DNA of 64,000 nucleotides, from positions 62,001 through 126,000 of the forward strand of contig CAKPCH010000005.1 of the NCBI GenBank assembly GCA_934141535.1, given 5' to 3'. Below are positions 8,363 to 17,237 of this stretch, piece after piece; position 1 is the stretch's first letter; every line of letters starts with the position of its first letter. Below the pieces are notes generated by a model. That model had not been told where the DNA came from and did no database searches. It worked only from the letters and a program-made list of their open reading frames with translations. A program made the position numbers and the translations under genes. This stretch comes from an uncultured Bacilli bacterium (GTDB lineage Bacteria > Bacillota_I > Bacilli_A > RF39 > UBA660).

Positions 8363-10651
8363 ATGATAAGATATAATCCAAAAATAAATGAAGGTTTAAA
8401 TCAAGAACAAGTAAATTATATGATAAAAAATAACCTTACTAATAAGAAAAGTGATGTAAAAACAAGAACAGTAGGTCAAATAATATTCTATAATGTTTTT
8501 ACACTTTTTAATATTCTAAATTTTTCTTTAGCACTCTTAGTTCTATTTGTAAGATCATATAAAAATTTATTATTTTTAGGTGTTGTATTTTGTAATACAT
8601 TAATAAGTATAATACAAGAGTTAAGATCTAAAAGAATAGTTGATAAATTATCAATAATATCTAGTACTAAGGCTCATGTAATTAGAGATTCTAAAGAAAA
8701 AATAATATCTATAGAAGATGTAGTACTTGATGATATTATAAGATATAAAAGAGGTAATCAAATAATTGCCGATTCTATTATAAAAGATGGTAGTGTTTTA
8801 GTAAATGAAGCTTTAATAAGTGGAGAAGAGAATTCTATAACAAAAAAAGTTGGAGATGTTTTATATTCGGGAAGCTTTGTCGTTAGTGGTAAATGTATAT
8901 CAAAAGTAGAGAAAGTTGGTAAAGATAGTTATGCTTCATCTATAACACAAGAAGCAAAATATATAAAAAAAGTTAATTCTCAAATTATGGAGACATTAAA
9001 GAAAATTATAAAAATAATATCTATAATAATAATTCCTTTAGGTATAGCACTTTTTATAAGACAATATAATTTGATTGGTAATAATTTAGAAGATGCTATT
9101 CTTAATACTGTAGCAGCTATTATAGGTATGATACCTGAAGGATTAATTTTATTAACTAGCACAGTGCTTGCTGTAAGTACTATTAGGTTAGCTAAAAAAA
9201 ATGTATTAGTACAACAATTATACTGTATAGAAACTCTTGCACGTGTAGATGTTATTTGCTTAGATAAAACAGGTACATTAACAGAAGGAATTATGGAAGT
9301 AGAAGATGTAATACCACTTAATGATAATTATGATTATAAAAAAATATTATGTGGTATGTCTCGTGAACTTGTAGGAGATAGTGCAACAATAGATGCTATA
9401 GCACGCAAATTTAATAAGAAAGTTGACTTAAAAGTATTAGATAAAGAACATTTTTCATCAGAAAAGAAATATTCAAGTGTAACTTTTAATGAAGGAAAAT
9501 ATATCTTAGGAGCACCTGATATCTTAGATAAAAGTGATGATATGAAAAAATTAATAGAAAAGTATCAAGATTATAGAATAGTCTTATTAAAATCTTCAAA
9601 AGATAATATTGCCTTAATACTTTTAAAAGATAAAATAAGATATAAAGCTTTAAGTACTCTAAATTATTTAAGAGAACAAGGTGTAGATATTAAAATAATA
9701 AGTGGTGATAATGAAAGAATAATATCTATGATAGCAAATAGACTTAATTTTAAAGATATTAAATGTATAGATATGTCACAAAATAAAACTAATATGAATA
9801 ATAAAATAGTTGAAAATTATAATATATTTGCACGTGTAAGTCCAAAACAAAAGAAACAATTAATAAAGTCACTTCAACAAAATGGACATGTGGTTGCTAC
9901 AATAGGAGATGGAGTAAATGATGTTTTAGCACTCAAAGAATCAGATTGTAGTATAGCTATGGCACAAGGTAGTGATGCAGCACGTAATGTATCAGAAATA
10001 GTATTATTAGATTCTAATTTTGATGCTATACCTAAAATATTACAAGAAGGAAGAAGAACAATAAATAATGTAGAAAGATCTTCATCATTATTTTTAACAA
10101 AAACTACATATTCAACATTACTAGCAATATTCTTCTTATTTGTATCTATGAATTATCCATTTCAACCAATACAGCTTAGTTTAGTAAGTACAATAACAAT
10201 AGGAATACCAGCATTTATATTAGCACTCGAACCTAATAATGATATAGTAAAAGGTAATTTCTTCTTTAATGTATTAAAAAAATCATTACCAGGAGGTCTT
10301 ACAATATTTATAAATATTATAAGTGTAATGATTATATCAAATATATTTAATATTAAAGTAGATGAAATATCTACAATATCAGTAATATTAGTAGCAACCA
10401 CTGGTTTTATATTACTTTATAGAATATGTTATAAATTTAATAAATTAAGAATTTGTATGTTTATAATGTTGATTATTTTATTTTTAAGTTGTATTATAGG
10501 TATACCTCAAATTTTTGAGATGGTTATTTTAAAACCAATATTAATTATTTATATATTACTTATATTTGTTCTTGATATTGGATTGTTTGATTTCCTTTCA
10601 AACATTTGTGAGAAAAAGTTATTTAAATATAAAGATAAAATAACTAAGTAG
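8363..10651 (+). CDS. P-type cation-transporting ATPase
   Basis: This 762-residue ion pump forms an aspartyl-phosphate during transport. The phosphorylation motif is CLDKTGTLTEG (Asp near residue 302), the actuator loop is SGEENS (residues 154-159), the hinge is IGDGVNDVLALK near 516, and the M4 segment carries MIPEGL. There are about two membrane segments before the actuator, two before the phosphorylation site and several after about 570. The N-terminal GLNQEQV stretch and PEGL motif fit the group related to CtpE/Ca-type (HAD-IC) pumps. The ion is not certain; calcium or another divalent cation is likely. It is 8 bases upstream of a ZIP transporter gene, suggesting a joint role in metal balance. 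Confidence 0.9.
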   Translation: MIRYNPKINEGLNQEQVNYMIKNNLTNKKSDVKTRTVGQIIFYNVFTLFNILNFSLALLVLFVRSYKNLLFLGVVFCNTLISIIQELRSKRIVDKLSIISSTKAHVIRDSKEKIISIEDVVLDDIIRYKRGNQIIADSIIKDGSVLVNEALISGEENSITKKVGDVLYSGSFVVSGKCISKVEKVGKDSYASSITQEAKYIKKVNSQIMETLKKIIKIISIIIIPLGIALFIRQYNLIGNNLEDAILNTVAAIIGMIPEGLILLTSTVLAVSTIRLAKKNVLVQQLYCIETLARVDVICLDKTGTLTEGIMEVEDVIPLNDNYDYKKILCGMSRELVGDSATIDAIARKFNKKVDLKVLDKEHFSSEKKYSSVTFNEGKYILGAPDILDKSDDMKKLIEKYQDYRIVLLKSSKDNIALILLKDKIRYKALSTLNYLREQGVDIKIISGDNERIISMIANRLNFKDIKCIDMSQNKTNMNNKIVENYNIFARVSPKQKKQLIKSLQQNGHVVATIGDGVNDVLALKESDCSIAMAQGSDAARNVSEIVLLDSNFDAIPKILQEGRRTINNVERSSSLFLTKTTYSTLLAIFFLFVSMNYPFQPIQLSLVSTITIGIPAFILALEPNNDIVKGNFFFNVLKKSLPGGLTIFINIISVMIISNIFNIKVDEISTISVILVATTGFILLYRICYKFNKLRICMFIMLIILFLSCIIGIPQIFEMVILKPILIIYILLIFVLDIGLFDFLSNICEKKLFKYKDKITK

Positions 10652-10659
10652 GAGGAAAC

Positions 10660-11448
10660 ATGAATTTTGTAGCACTTTTATTAACACTTTTAGTAGGACT
10701 TTTTATACTACTTGGAAGTATTCTTGGAATGAATTATAAAAATAATAAATCTTTTACAGATTTTAGTATTTCTGTAGCATTTGGTGTAATAATATCTTTA
10801 ATATTACTTGAGATATTACCTGAAACTATAGAAGTATTAAATAGTGAGATAGGTGTTGTTAGAGCAATACTAGCTATAATAGTATTAATAGCTATAGGTA
10901 TATTAATATTAAAAATATTAGATATGTTTATACCATACCATGAACATGAAGCACACCATACACATAATCATAAAGAATCAGTTTGTCATAATAAACATTT
11001 ATATCATATAGGATTAATATCTAGTATGGCAGTTATAATGCATAATTTAATAGAAGGAATGAGTCTATATTTAGTATCGTCATCTTCCTTAACATCTGGA
11101 TTACTACTATGTCTTGGTGTTGGACTACATAATATTCCAATGGGTATAGTAATATCATCTACTTTATCAAATTCTAATTATAAAAAAAATAAAGTTTTAA
11201 ATATAAGCCTAGTAGTATCTATATCTACATTTATAGGTGGATTTATAATGTTTTTATTAGGCGGAGTAAATAAATTAGTAGAAGGAGTATTACTTGGATT
11301 AACACTTGGTATGTTGATATATATAAGTGTTTTTGAACTATTACATCAAATATATCACATGAAGAATAAAAAAATACCTATACTTGGTGTAAGTATAGGA
11401 GTAGTAATACTAGTTATAAGTGTATTAATAGAACATATAATTCATTAA
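10660..11448 (+). CDS. ZIP family divalent metal transporter
   Basis: This 262-residue membrane protein has about eight helices and a His-rich cytoplasmic loop (HEHEAHHTHNHKE, about residues 93-105) between helices 3 and 4. Metal-site motifs are MHNLIEGMSLY and GLHNIPMGIVIS in the two central helices, as in ZIP proteins that import zinc or iron. It follows the P-type ATPase gene after 8 bases with its own TAGGAGG site, so the two are cotranscribed. A second ZIP-family gene in the window (53799-60619) is interrupted. The second motif has Met where Glu is usual (HNIPMG), which may alter the metal site. Confidence 0.87.
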   Translation: MNFVALLLTLLVGLFILLGSILGMNYKNNKSFTDFSISVAFGVIISLILLEILPETIEVLNSEIGVVRAILAIIVLIAIGILILKILDMFIPYHEHEAHHTHNHKESVCHNKHLYHIGLISSMAVIMHNLIEGMSLYLVSSSSLTSGLLLCLGVGLHNIPMGIVISSTLSNSNYKKNKVLNISLVVSISTFIGGFIMFLLGGVNKLVEGVLLGLTLGMLIYISVFELLHQIYHMKNKKIPILGVSIGVVILVISVLIEHIIH

Positions 11449-11480
11449 ACAAAAGCATCTTTTAAAAAAGGTGCTTTTTA
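11449..11480. terminator. Bidirectional terminator between convergent genes
   Basis: AAAAGCATCTTTT and AAAGGTGCTTTT pair (with a G-T pair) around a short loop, with A and T runs on both sides. It lies between the convergent ZIP and tspO genes. Confidence 0.75.
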
Positions 11481-11933
11481 AACATTTAATAAAAATACAG
11501 TCATTATTAATATACTAGCAAATATATTCCAAATTATATATGGGATTAATAAATTAGCTGAAGTTTTATTTAATTCTTTAGATTCATAATATAAAAATAA
11601 TGAACTAATTAAAACTATAATAGTATCTATGAGTGCTAAAAAAGGACTTTTAAGTGTAAAAAATAAAAATGAGAATAATTGATTAGAAAAATAATTAATT
11701 AGAAGAGTTTTATTGTAATCTGAAGTATTTTTATAGTTATTATTTTTATAAATTAAAAAAATACTTATAGATATTAAAATATATAGTATAGGCCAAACAA
11801 CAGCAAACACAACAGGATTTGGAGCAAATGATGGTTTATTTAACCATTTATAAAAAATAGTATCACTTTTAAAAATAATAGAAGAAATAAACCATGGAAG
11901 TAAAATCATTATAAACTTTAACACTTTTTTCAT
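11478..11933 (-). CDS. tspO: TspO/MBR family membrane protein
   Basis: This 151-residue protein has five predicted membrane helices and the TspO signature WLNKPSFAPNPVVFAVVWPI at residues 30-49, matching the W-x-x-x-L-x-K-P-x-F-x-P pattern. TspO proteins bind tetrapyrroles and sterol-like molecules and are linked to stress signalling and porphyrin handling. Trp is less abundant in the later helices than in classical tryptophan-rich sensory proteins. It is the only minus-strand gene between 1 and 24 kb and converges on the metal transporter operon; it diverges from the rhomboid gene. RBS AGAGGTG precedes the ATG on the minus strand. Confidence 0.88.
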   Translation of the reverse strand: MKKVLKFIMILLPWFISSIIFKSDTIFYKWLNKPSFAPNPVVFAVVWPILYILISISIFLIYKNNNYKNTSDYNKTLLINYFSNQLFSFLFFTLKSPFLALIDTIIVLISSLFLYYESKELNKTSANLLIPYIIWNIFASILIMTVFLLNV

Positions 11934-11991
11934 ATATTACACCTCTTTACATCTTATGATAAATGTATTAAAATATTATTACGAGGTGGTA

Positions 11992-13161
11992 ATGTTGAAT
12001 ATTACTTTGAATAAAAATGATGAAATAGTAATGAAATTACTTCATTATTTTATAACTGAACAAGGATATAATCCTGTTGTGTTGCACGGCGCTAAAGATG
12101 AAATATGGTTAGAAAACAATGAAGCTGATTATAAAATAATAAGAATAGTTTCAAATTATATACATAATGATGAACAATTACAATTTGATATATTTAGAAC
12201 AAAGCAAATATTAAAACATATTAGGAAAAAAATGTTTTCATTTAAAATGGATACATTAAGTATATTTGTTAATTTAGGTGATAATGTAAATCTTAAAGAT
12301 AAAGATTTTGATAATATAAAATGTGCTGATATAAAAGAGTTAGATGATATAGAAAAGTATTCATTTATATTAAATAAGTTTCCTAACATAATAGAAGTGG
12401 AAAAAACAAATGAAGAGGGTATAGAACTATTTATTAAATTAACAGAAGATATAAATAAAAAAAATGTAGAAGAAACTAAAAAAGCCGAAGATGTATTTTC
12501 TAAGAAAACTCCATATATGACATATATATTTATGGGAATATGTTTTATTCTATACATATTTGCCTCTTTAGAATCAGGAAATTTTATTAATTTAGATAGT
12601 AACGTATTATATAAATTTGGTGCTCTTGTTAATTTAAAAAATATGAATGGTAATTATATAGAGTTTTATAGATTAGTAACTTCAGTATTTTTACATGCTG
12701 GATTAATACATTTGGTATGTAATATGTATTCATTATATATTATAGGACCTCAACTAGAAAGTTTCTTTGGTAAAGTAAAATATACTATAATATTTATAGG
12801 CAGTGGTATTATTGGTAATTTACTTACTATTGGTTTTTTACAAGATAATCATATAGGAATAGGTGCTAGTGGAGCAATATTTGGACTTTTAGGAGCTCTT
12901 TTGTACTTTGGATATCACTATAGAGTTTACCTTAGTGGAGTAATTAAAAGCCAAATTATTCCTTTAATAGTTTTAAACTTATTAATAGGATTCATGTTAC
13001 CAAATATAAATAATTTAGCGCATATAGGTGGCCTTGTAGGTGGAGTATTATTATCAATGGCAGTAGGAGTAAAATATAAAAGTACACGTTTTGATATTAT
13101 TAACGGTATAATAATGACTTTAATTTTTGTTTTATTCTTATTATTTATGATTTTTAGATAG
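11992..13161 (+). CDS. Rhomboid family intramembrane serine protease, GluP-like
   Basis: The protein has about 389 residues. Residues 1-160 form a soluble domain; residues 170-389 hold about seven membrane helices. The catalytic Ser lies in GIGASGAIFG (GxSG), the catalytic His in NLAHIGGLVGG, and the rhomboid HxxxN signature in FLHAGLIHLVCNMYS. Rhomboids cleave transmembrane segments inside the membrane. The soluble N-terminal domain before the rhomboid core recalls Bacillus GluP/YqgP, a quality-control protease. ATG 11992 is taken as the start, though TTG at 11995 has the same spacing from GAGGTGG as the hrcA start. A longer start at 11956 lacks a ribosome binding site. Confidence 0.88.
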   Translation: MLNITLNKNDEIVMKLLHYFITEQGYNPVVLHGAKDEIWLENNEADYKIIRIVSNYIHNDEQLQFDIFRTKQILKHIRKKMFSFKMDTLSIFVNLGDNVNLKDKDFDNIKCADIKELDDIEKYSFILNKFPNIIEVEKTNEEGIELFIKLTEDINKKNVEETKKAEDVFSKKTPYMTYIFMGICFILYIFASLESGNFINLDSNVLYKFGALVNLKNMNGNYIEFYRLVTSVFLHAGLIHLVCNMYSLYIIGPQLESFFGKVKYTIIFIGSGIIGNLLTIGFLQDNHIGIGASGAIFGLLGALLYFGYHYRVYLSGVIKSQIIPLIVLNLLIGFMLPNINNLAHIGGLVGGVLLSMAVGVKYKSTRFDIINGIIMTLIFVLFLLFMIFR

Positions 13162-13184
13162 AATAGAAATATTCTATTTTTTTT
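13158..13184 (+). terminator. Rho-independent terminator of the rhomboid gene
   Basis: ATAGAATA and TATTCTAT form a perfect stem with a GAAA loop, followed by eight T; the stem overlaps the stop codon. Confidence 0.75.
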
Positions 13185-13210
13185 ATGCATATATTTAATT
13201 GGTGAAAACA

Positions 13211-13546
13211 ATGAAAAAACTTTTAATTTTATGCATTATTTTTATTTGTGGTTGTTCTAATAAAATGATTTGTACTTATAAAGAAGATTACGAAGATATA
13301 AAAATTTTAAATAAAGTAGAGTTTAATTTTAAAGATAAAAAATACATGACAATAGACAAGATGACGTTTACTAATGAAGATGAGGCTTCAAAGTATTTTG
13401 ATGATATAAAAGAATATATTGAAGAATATAATCTAGTACTTGATAAAAATACTATAGTATCAAAACTAGAATATAACATAGATTCAACTTCTACAAAAGC
13501 ATCATTAAAAGAAAAATATGAAGGTTATAATTATAAGTGTAAATAA
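13211..13546 (+). CDS. Small lipoprotein of unknown function
   Basis: This 111-residue protein begins MKKLLILCIIFICGCSN, a signal peptide with a lipobox (ICGC) and Cys at about residue 15 for lipid attachment. The mature part has an N-terminal CTYKEDYEDIK strand and a KEKYEGYNYKCK end, so a disulfide between the two remaining cysteines is possible. The layout is similar to the lipoprotein at 31397 (early CTSTIEN, a late DLYGGYQY/GIDCDI part) and recalls DUF1307/YehR-like lipoproteins; that link is tentative. ATG 13211 is used because GGTGAAAAC precedes it. It lies just before the HrcA operators but ends 24 bases ahead of them. Confidence 0.65.
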   Translation: MKKLLILCIIFICGCSNKMICTYKEDYEDIKILNKVEFNFKDKKYMTIDKMTFTNEDEASKYFDDIKEYIEEYNLVLDKNTIVSKLEYNIDSTSTKASLKEKYEGYNYKCK

Positions 13547-13569
13547 TAAAATGTGAAAAAATTATGAAA

Positions 13570-13596
13570 TTAGCACAAAACTGTTGACAGTGCTAA
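13570..13596 (+). promoter_or_regulatory. CIRCE operator 1 (HrcA binding site), overlapping the promoter
   Basis: TTAGCAC and GTGCTAA are arranged as in the CIRCE consensus TTAGCACTC-N9-GAGTGCTAA, differing only in the two innermost bases of each arm. The -35 box lies inside it, so bound HrcA would block RNA polymerase. Confidence 0.85.
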
Positions 13597-13612
13597 TTTT
13601 TTGATGTATACT
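13584..13612 (+). promoter_or_regulatory. Sigma-A promoter of the hrcA-grpE-dnaK operon
   Basis: TTGACA (13584-13589) and TATACT (13607-13612) are 17 bases apart. The -35 box sits inside CIRCE 1 and CIRCE 2 follows the -10 box, so the promoter is bracketed by operators. Confidence 0.85.
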
Positions 13613-13616
13613 TATT

Positions 13617-13643
13617 TTAGCATTTAGGAAGAATGAGTGCTAA
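13617..13643 (+). promoter_or_regulatory. CIRCE operator 2 (HrcA binding site)
   Basis: TTAGCATTT-N9-GAGTGCTAA has a perfect right arm and six of nine bases of the left arm of the CIRCE consensus. It covers the start of the transcript, 53 bases before the hrcA start codon. Confidence 0.85.
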
Positions 13644-13696
13644 AAAGTGTTATATAATTATCAGAAACTTATATAATATTAAATGAGGTGGTAAAG

Positions 13697-14686
13697 TTGA
13701 TTAGTAAACGTCAAGAGGAACTTTTAAAACTTATTGTAGAAGATTATATTAAAAAAGCAAGACCAATAGGTAGCAAAGCTTTATGTAATACAATGAAGTG
13801 TTCAAGTGCTACAATAAGATCCGAAATGAATAGATTAGAGGAGTTGGGTTTACTAGAAAAAACTCATATATCTTCAGGAAGAGTTCCAAGTGAATCTGGT
13901 TATAGATATTATGTTGATAATATAATGAAACCAAAAGAATTAACTGGTGAAGATATGTTAAAACTTCAAACTATAGTAGATAATAAATCTTTAGTAATAA
14001 ATGATGTTATATTAAAAAGTATGGAAATTATTTCAGAACTCACACATTATACTGCAATAGTTCTTGGAAAACATTCTAGTGAGAATGTGGTACAAAAGAT
14101 AGAAGTTGTACCAATTGATTCAAATAATTTAGTAGCAATCATAGTTACTGATAAGGGTTTTGTAGAACATAAAAACATATATATAGCAGGTGATGTAGAT
14201 CCTGTTGAAATAAAACAAACTGTTGATTTGATAAATAAGATTATAATAGGAACTAATATAGATGATGTAAGTGAAGTTCTTGAATATCAAGTAAAACCTA
14301 TAATTGGAAAATATGTTAAACAACACGAAGTTTTATATAATGCATTTTATAATGCATTTAGTGAGTTTGCAAATGAATCAGTTAATGTAAGTGGTAGAAA
14401 AAATATACTTATGCAACCAGAATTTAATGATGCTGACAAAATTCGCGATATTATTTCCAAGTTTGATGATAAAGATATAGTAAAGAGTATTGAAGAAAAA
14501 GATAATGGTATTAATATTTATATAGGTAGTGAAAATAATTTTGATGATGATGTAACAGTTATTAAAACAAAATATATGATAAATGGTGAAGAAGGAACAA
14601 TTGCTTTGATAGGTCCTAAAAGAATGGAATATGATAGAGTAATTACACTCCTTGATTATATAAAAAGAAGCATTGATTCAAAATAG
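13697..14686 (+). CDS. hrcA: Heat-inducible transcription repressor HrcA
   Basis: This repressor of about 329 residues binds CIRCE operators and is titrated by chaperones on heat shock. The N-terminal winged helix carries KRQEELLKLIVEDYIKKARP and SSATIRSEMNRLEELGLLEK, and the family signature SGRVPSESGYRYYVD follows near residue 60. The C-terminal dimerisation domain ends near KRMEYDRVITLLDYI. TTG at 13697 is chosen as start because GAGGTGG lies 5 bases upstream; the GTG at 13688 overlaps that site. It is the first gene of the operon with grpE and dnaK (13 and 15 bases apart), and is autoregulated through two CIRCE sites. Confidence 0.95.
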   Translation: MISKRQEELLKLIVEDYIKKARPIGSKALCNTMKCSSATIRSEMNRLEELGLLEKTHISSGRVPSESGYRYYVDNIMKPKELTGEDMLKLQTIVDNKSLVINDVILKSMEIISELTHYTAIVLGKHSSENVVQKIEVVPIDSNNLVAIIVTDKGFVEHKNIYIAGDVDPVEIKQTVDLINKIIIGTNIDDVSEVLEYQVKPIIGKYVKQHEVLYNAFYNAFSEFANESVNVSGRKNILMQPEFNDADKIRDIISKFDDKDIVKSIEEKDNGINIYIGSENNFDDDVTVIKTKYMINGEEGTIALIGPKRMEYDRVITLLDYIKRSIDSK

Positions 14687-14699
14687 AAAAGAGGTAATT

Positions 14700-15350
14700 A
14701 TGGAAGAAAATAAAAAATGTTGTAGTGAAGAGTGCAATTGTGAACATAAAAAATGTACTTGTGATAATGATTGCAACTGTGAAGAAGGAAAACGTGCTTG
14801 TGATGAAGATTGTTCTTGTTTAGATGAACATGAAAAATGCTCATGTCATGATAAAAAAGAAAAGAAAAAAGAAAAGTTTGAAAAGAACAAGTATAAAAAA
14901 GAAATAGAAGAATTAAAGAGTGCTAATAAAAAACTAGAACAAGATATTTTGGTTTCTAAAGCTGATTTAATTAATTATCGTAAAAGAAAAGATGAAGAAG
15001 TTGCACGTATGTTAAAATTCTGCAATGAAGATTTAATTAAACAAATACTTCCAATTTTAGATAACTTTGAAAGAGCAATAAAATTAGATGATGATAATCT
15101 AGAAGATGAAGTTTCTAAATTTTTGGAAGGATTTAAAATGATATACTGTAATATGCAAAATGTGATGGAGAATTTTGATGTTAAACCAATAGATGGTGCA
15201 AATAAACCATTTGATCCAGTTTATCATAATGCTATTATGGTAGAAAAACGTGATGGAATAGAGCCTGGTATGGTTCTTGAAGTTATGCAAAAAGGCTATA
15301 TCTACAAAGATAAAGTTGTTAGACCAGCAATGGTTAAAGTTAGTGAATAA
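14700..15350 (+). CDS. grpE: Nucleotide exchange factor GrpE with a Cys-rich N-terminal tail
   Basis: GrpE releases ADP from DnaK. Residues about 70-216 are a regular GrpE: a long coiled coil (KEIEELKSANKKLEQDILVS), the core LINYRKRKDEEVARM, and the C-terminal beta domain ending GYIYKDKVVRPAMVKVS. Residues 1-56 are unusual, with 13 cysteines in pairs such as KKCCSEECNCEHKKCTCDN and DEDCSCLDEHEKCSC, mixed with acidic residues and three His. Ordinary GrpE tails are acidic but have few or no cysteines. The ATG at 14700 follows AGAGGTA; an in-frame start further up lacks a site. The tail may bind metal or sense redox state, which is inference. Confidence 0.93.
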   Translation: MEENKKCCSEECNCEHKKCTCDNDCNCEEGKRACDEDCSCLDEHEKCSCHDKKEKKKEKFEKNKYKKEIEELKSANKKLEQDILVSKADLINYRKRKDEEVARMLKFCNEDLIKQILPILDNFERAIKLDDDNLEDEVSKFLEGFKMIYCNMQNVMENFDVKPIDGANKPFDPVYHNAIMVEKRDGIEPGMVLEVMQKGYIYKDKVVRPAMVKVSE

Positions 15351-15365
15351 GGAAAGGTGATAAAT

Positions 15366-17189
15366 ATGAGTAAAACAATAGGTATAGATTTAGGTACAAC
15401 TAATAGTTGTGTAAGCGTATATGAAGGTGGAGAGGCTAAAGTTATAGTTAATGCTGATGGCGATAGAACTACTCCTTCAGTAGTAGCTTTTAAGAAAGGT
15501 GATATTTTAGTAGGTAAAACCGCTAAACATCAATCTGTTACTAACCCAGATACAATTTCTTCAATTAAGAGATTAATGGGTACAAATAAAAAAGTAAAAG
15601 CAAATGGAAAAGAATATTCTCCAGAAGAGATAAGTGCTATGATTCTTGGTGATTTAAAGAAAACAGCTGAATCTTATTTAGGAGAAAAAGTTACAAGTGC
15701 AGTTATTACTGTTCCAGCATATTTTAATGATGCACAAAGACAAGCAACTAAGAATGCTGGTAAGATTGCAGGACTTAATGTAGAAAGAATTATAAACGAA
15801 CCAACTGCAGCAGCACTTGCTTATGGTCTTGATAAACAAGATGAATCTCAAACAATTCTAGTTTATGACCTTGGTGGTGGAACATTTGATGTATCTATCC
15901 TAGAACTTGGTGATGGTGTATTTGAAGTTAAATCAACAAGTGGTAATAATAAACTTGGTGGAGATGATTTTGATCAAAGAATTATTGATTATATAGTTGA
16001 TGATATTAAAAAAGAACATGATGTAGATTTAAGTGATAATAAAATGGCTTTACAAAGAATTAAAGAGGAAGCAGAAAAAGCTAAAAAGACATTATCAAAT
16101 GTTACTTCAGCAGAGATTTCACTTCCATTTATTACAGCTGATTTAAACTATGAAACTACATTAACACGTGCTAAATTTGAATCTTTAATAAGTGATTTAG
16201 TAGATTCAACATTAGAACCAGTAAGAAAAGCTTTAAAAGATGCTAAATTAACTGCAAAAGATATTGATAAGGTAATTTTAGTAGGTGGATCTACACGTAT
16301 ACCTTGTGTACAAGAATTAGTTAAAAAAGAATTAGGTAAAGAACCATCTAAAGAAGTTAATCCAGATGAAGTAGTTGCTATGGGTGCTGCTATTCAAGGC
16401 GGAGTATTAACTGGTGATGTTAATGATATAGTATTACTTGATGTTACACCACTTTCACTTGGTATTGAAACATTAGGTGGGGTATGTACAGTATTAATTC
16501 CAAGAAATACAACAATTCCTACAAGTAAATCACAAGTATTCTCAACTGCAGCAGATAATCAACCAGCAGTAGATATTCACATATTACAAGGTGAAAGACA
16601 AATGGCTGCTGACAATAAAACATTAGGAAGATTCCAATTAACAAATATTCCTCCAGCACCTCGTGGAGTACCTCAAATTGAAGTTACTTTTGATATAGAT
16701 GCTAACGGTATAGTTAATGTTAAAGCTAAAGACCTTGGAACAAATAAAGAACAATCTATTACAATTACATCTTCAACTAATTTAAGTGATGATGAAATTG
16801 ATAAGATGGTAAAAGATGCTGAAGCAAATCGTGAAGCAGATGAAAAGAAGAAAAACGAAGCTGATGCAAGAAATGAAGCAGAACAAATGATATTTGCTAC
16901 TGAAAAAGCAATAAAAGATTTAGGAGATAAAGTTGATTCTAAAGATAAAGAAAAAGCAGAAAAAGAAATTAAAGAATTAAAAGAAGCTTTAGAGAAAGAT
17001 GATGTTGAAGATATTAAATCTAAGACAGAAAAATTAAATGAATCAGCAATGGCTCTTGCTACAAAAGTTTATGAAGAGGCTGCTAAAAAAGCTCAAAGTG
17101 AACAAGCAAGTGAAGAACCTAAGAGTGAAAAAGAAGACAGCAAAGATAAAAAAGACGATGTAGTAGATGCAGATTATGAAGAAAAATAA
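15366..17189 (+). CDS. dnaK: Chaperone protein DnaK (Hsp70)
   Basis: This 607-residue Hsp70 folds client proteins with DnaJ and GrpE. The ATPase domain shows TIGIDLGTTNSCVSV at the N terminus, VYDLGGGTFDVSIL near residue 168 and VGGSTRIPCVQ near 310. The substrate-binding domain contains DVTPLSLGIETLGG near 362, and the lid ends in an acidic tail (KKDDVVDADYEEK). The ATG at 15366 follows GGAAAGGTGA. Residue spacing fits the Gram-positive type, which lacks about 24 residues in the ATPase domain compared with Gram-negative DnaK. It is in the HrcA-controlled operon; dnaJ is separated from it by pepF. Confidence 0.97.
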   Translation: MSKTIGIDLGTTNSCVSVYEGGEAKVIVNADGDRTTPSVVAFKKGDILVGKTAKHQSVTNPDTISSIKRLMGTNKKVKANGKEYSPEEISAMILGDLKKTAESYLGEKVTSAVITVPAYFNDAQRQATKNAGKIAGLNVERIINEPTAAALAYGLDKQDESQTILVYDLGGGTFDVSILELGDGVFEVKSTSGNNKLGGDDFDQRIIDYIVDDIKKEHDVDLSDNKMALQRIKEEAEKAKKTLSNVTSAEISLPFITADLNYETTLTRAKFESLISDLVDSTLEPVRKALKDAKLTAKDIDKVILVGGSTRIPCVQELVKKELGKEPSKEVNPDEVVAMGAAIQGGVLTGDVNDIVLLDVTPLSLGIETLGGVCTVLIPRNTTIPTSKSQVFSTAADNQPAVDIHILQGERQMAADNKTLGRFQLTNIPPAPRGVPQIEVTFDIDANGIVNVKAKDLGTNKEQSITITSSTNLSDDEIDKMVKDAEANREADEKKKNEADARNEAEQMIFATEKAIKDLGDKVDSKDKEKAEKEIKELKEALEKDDVEDIKSKTEKLNESAMALATKVYEEAAKKAQSEQASEEPKSEKEDSKDKKDDVVDADYEEK

Positions 17190-17192
17190 AAT

Positions 17193-17216
17193 GAAGTTCT
17201 AGGTAACTAGAACTTC
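17193..17216 (+). terminator. Strong hairpin after dnaK
   Basis: GAAGTTCTAG and CTAGAACTTC form a perfect 10-bp stem with a GTAA loop. The T run is poor, so it may attenuate or stabilise the mRNA end instead of terminating fully. Confidence 0.6.
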
Positions 17217-17237
17217 TTAAATTAAAAGGAGAAAAAT

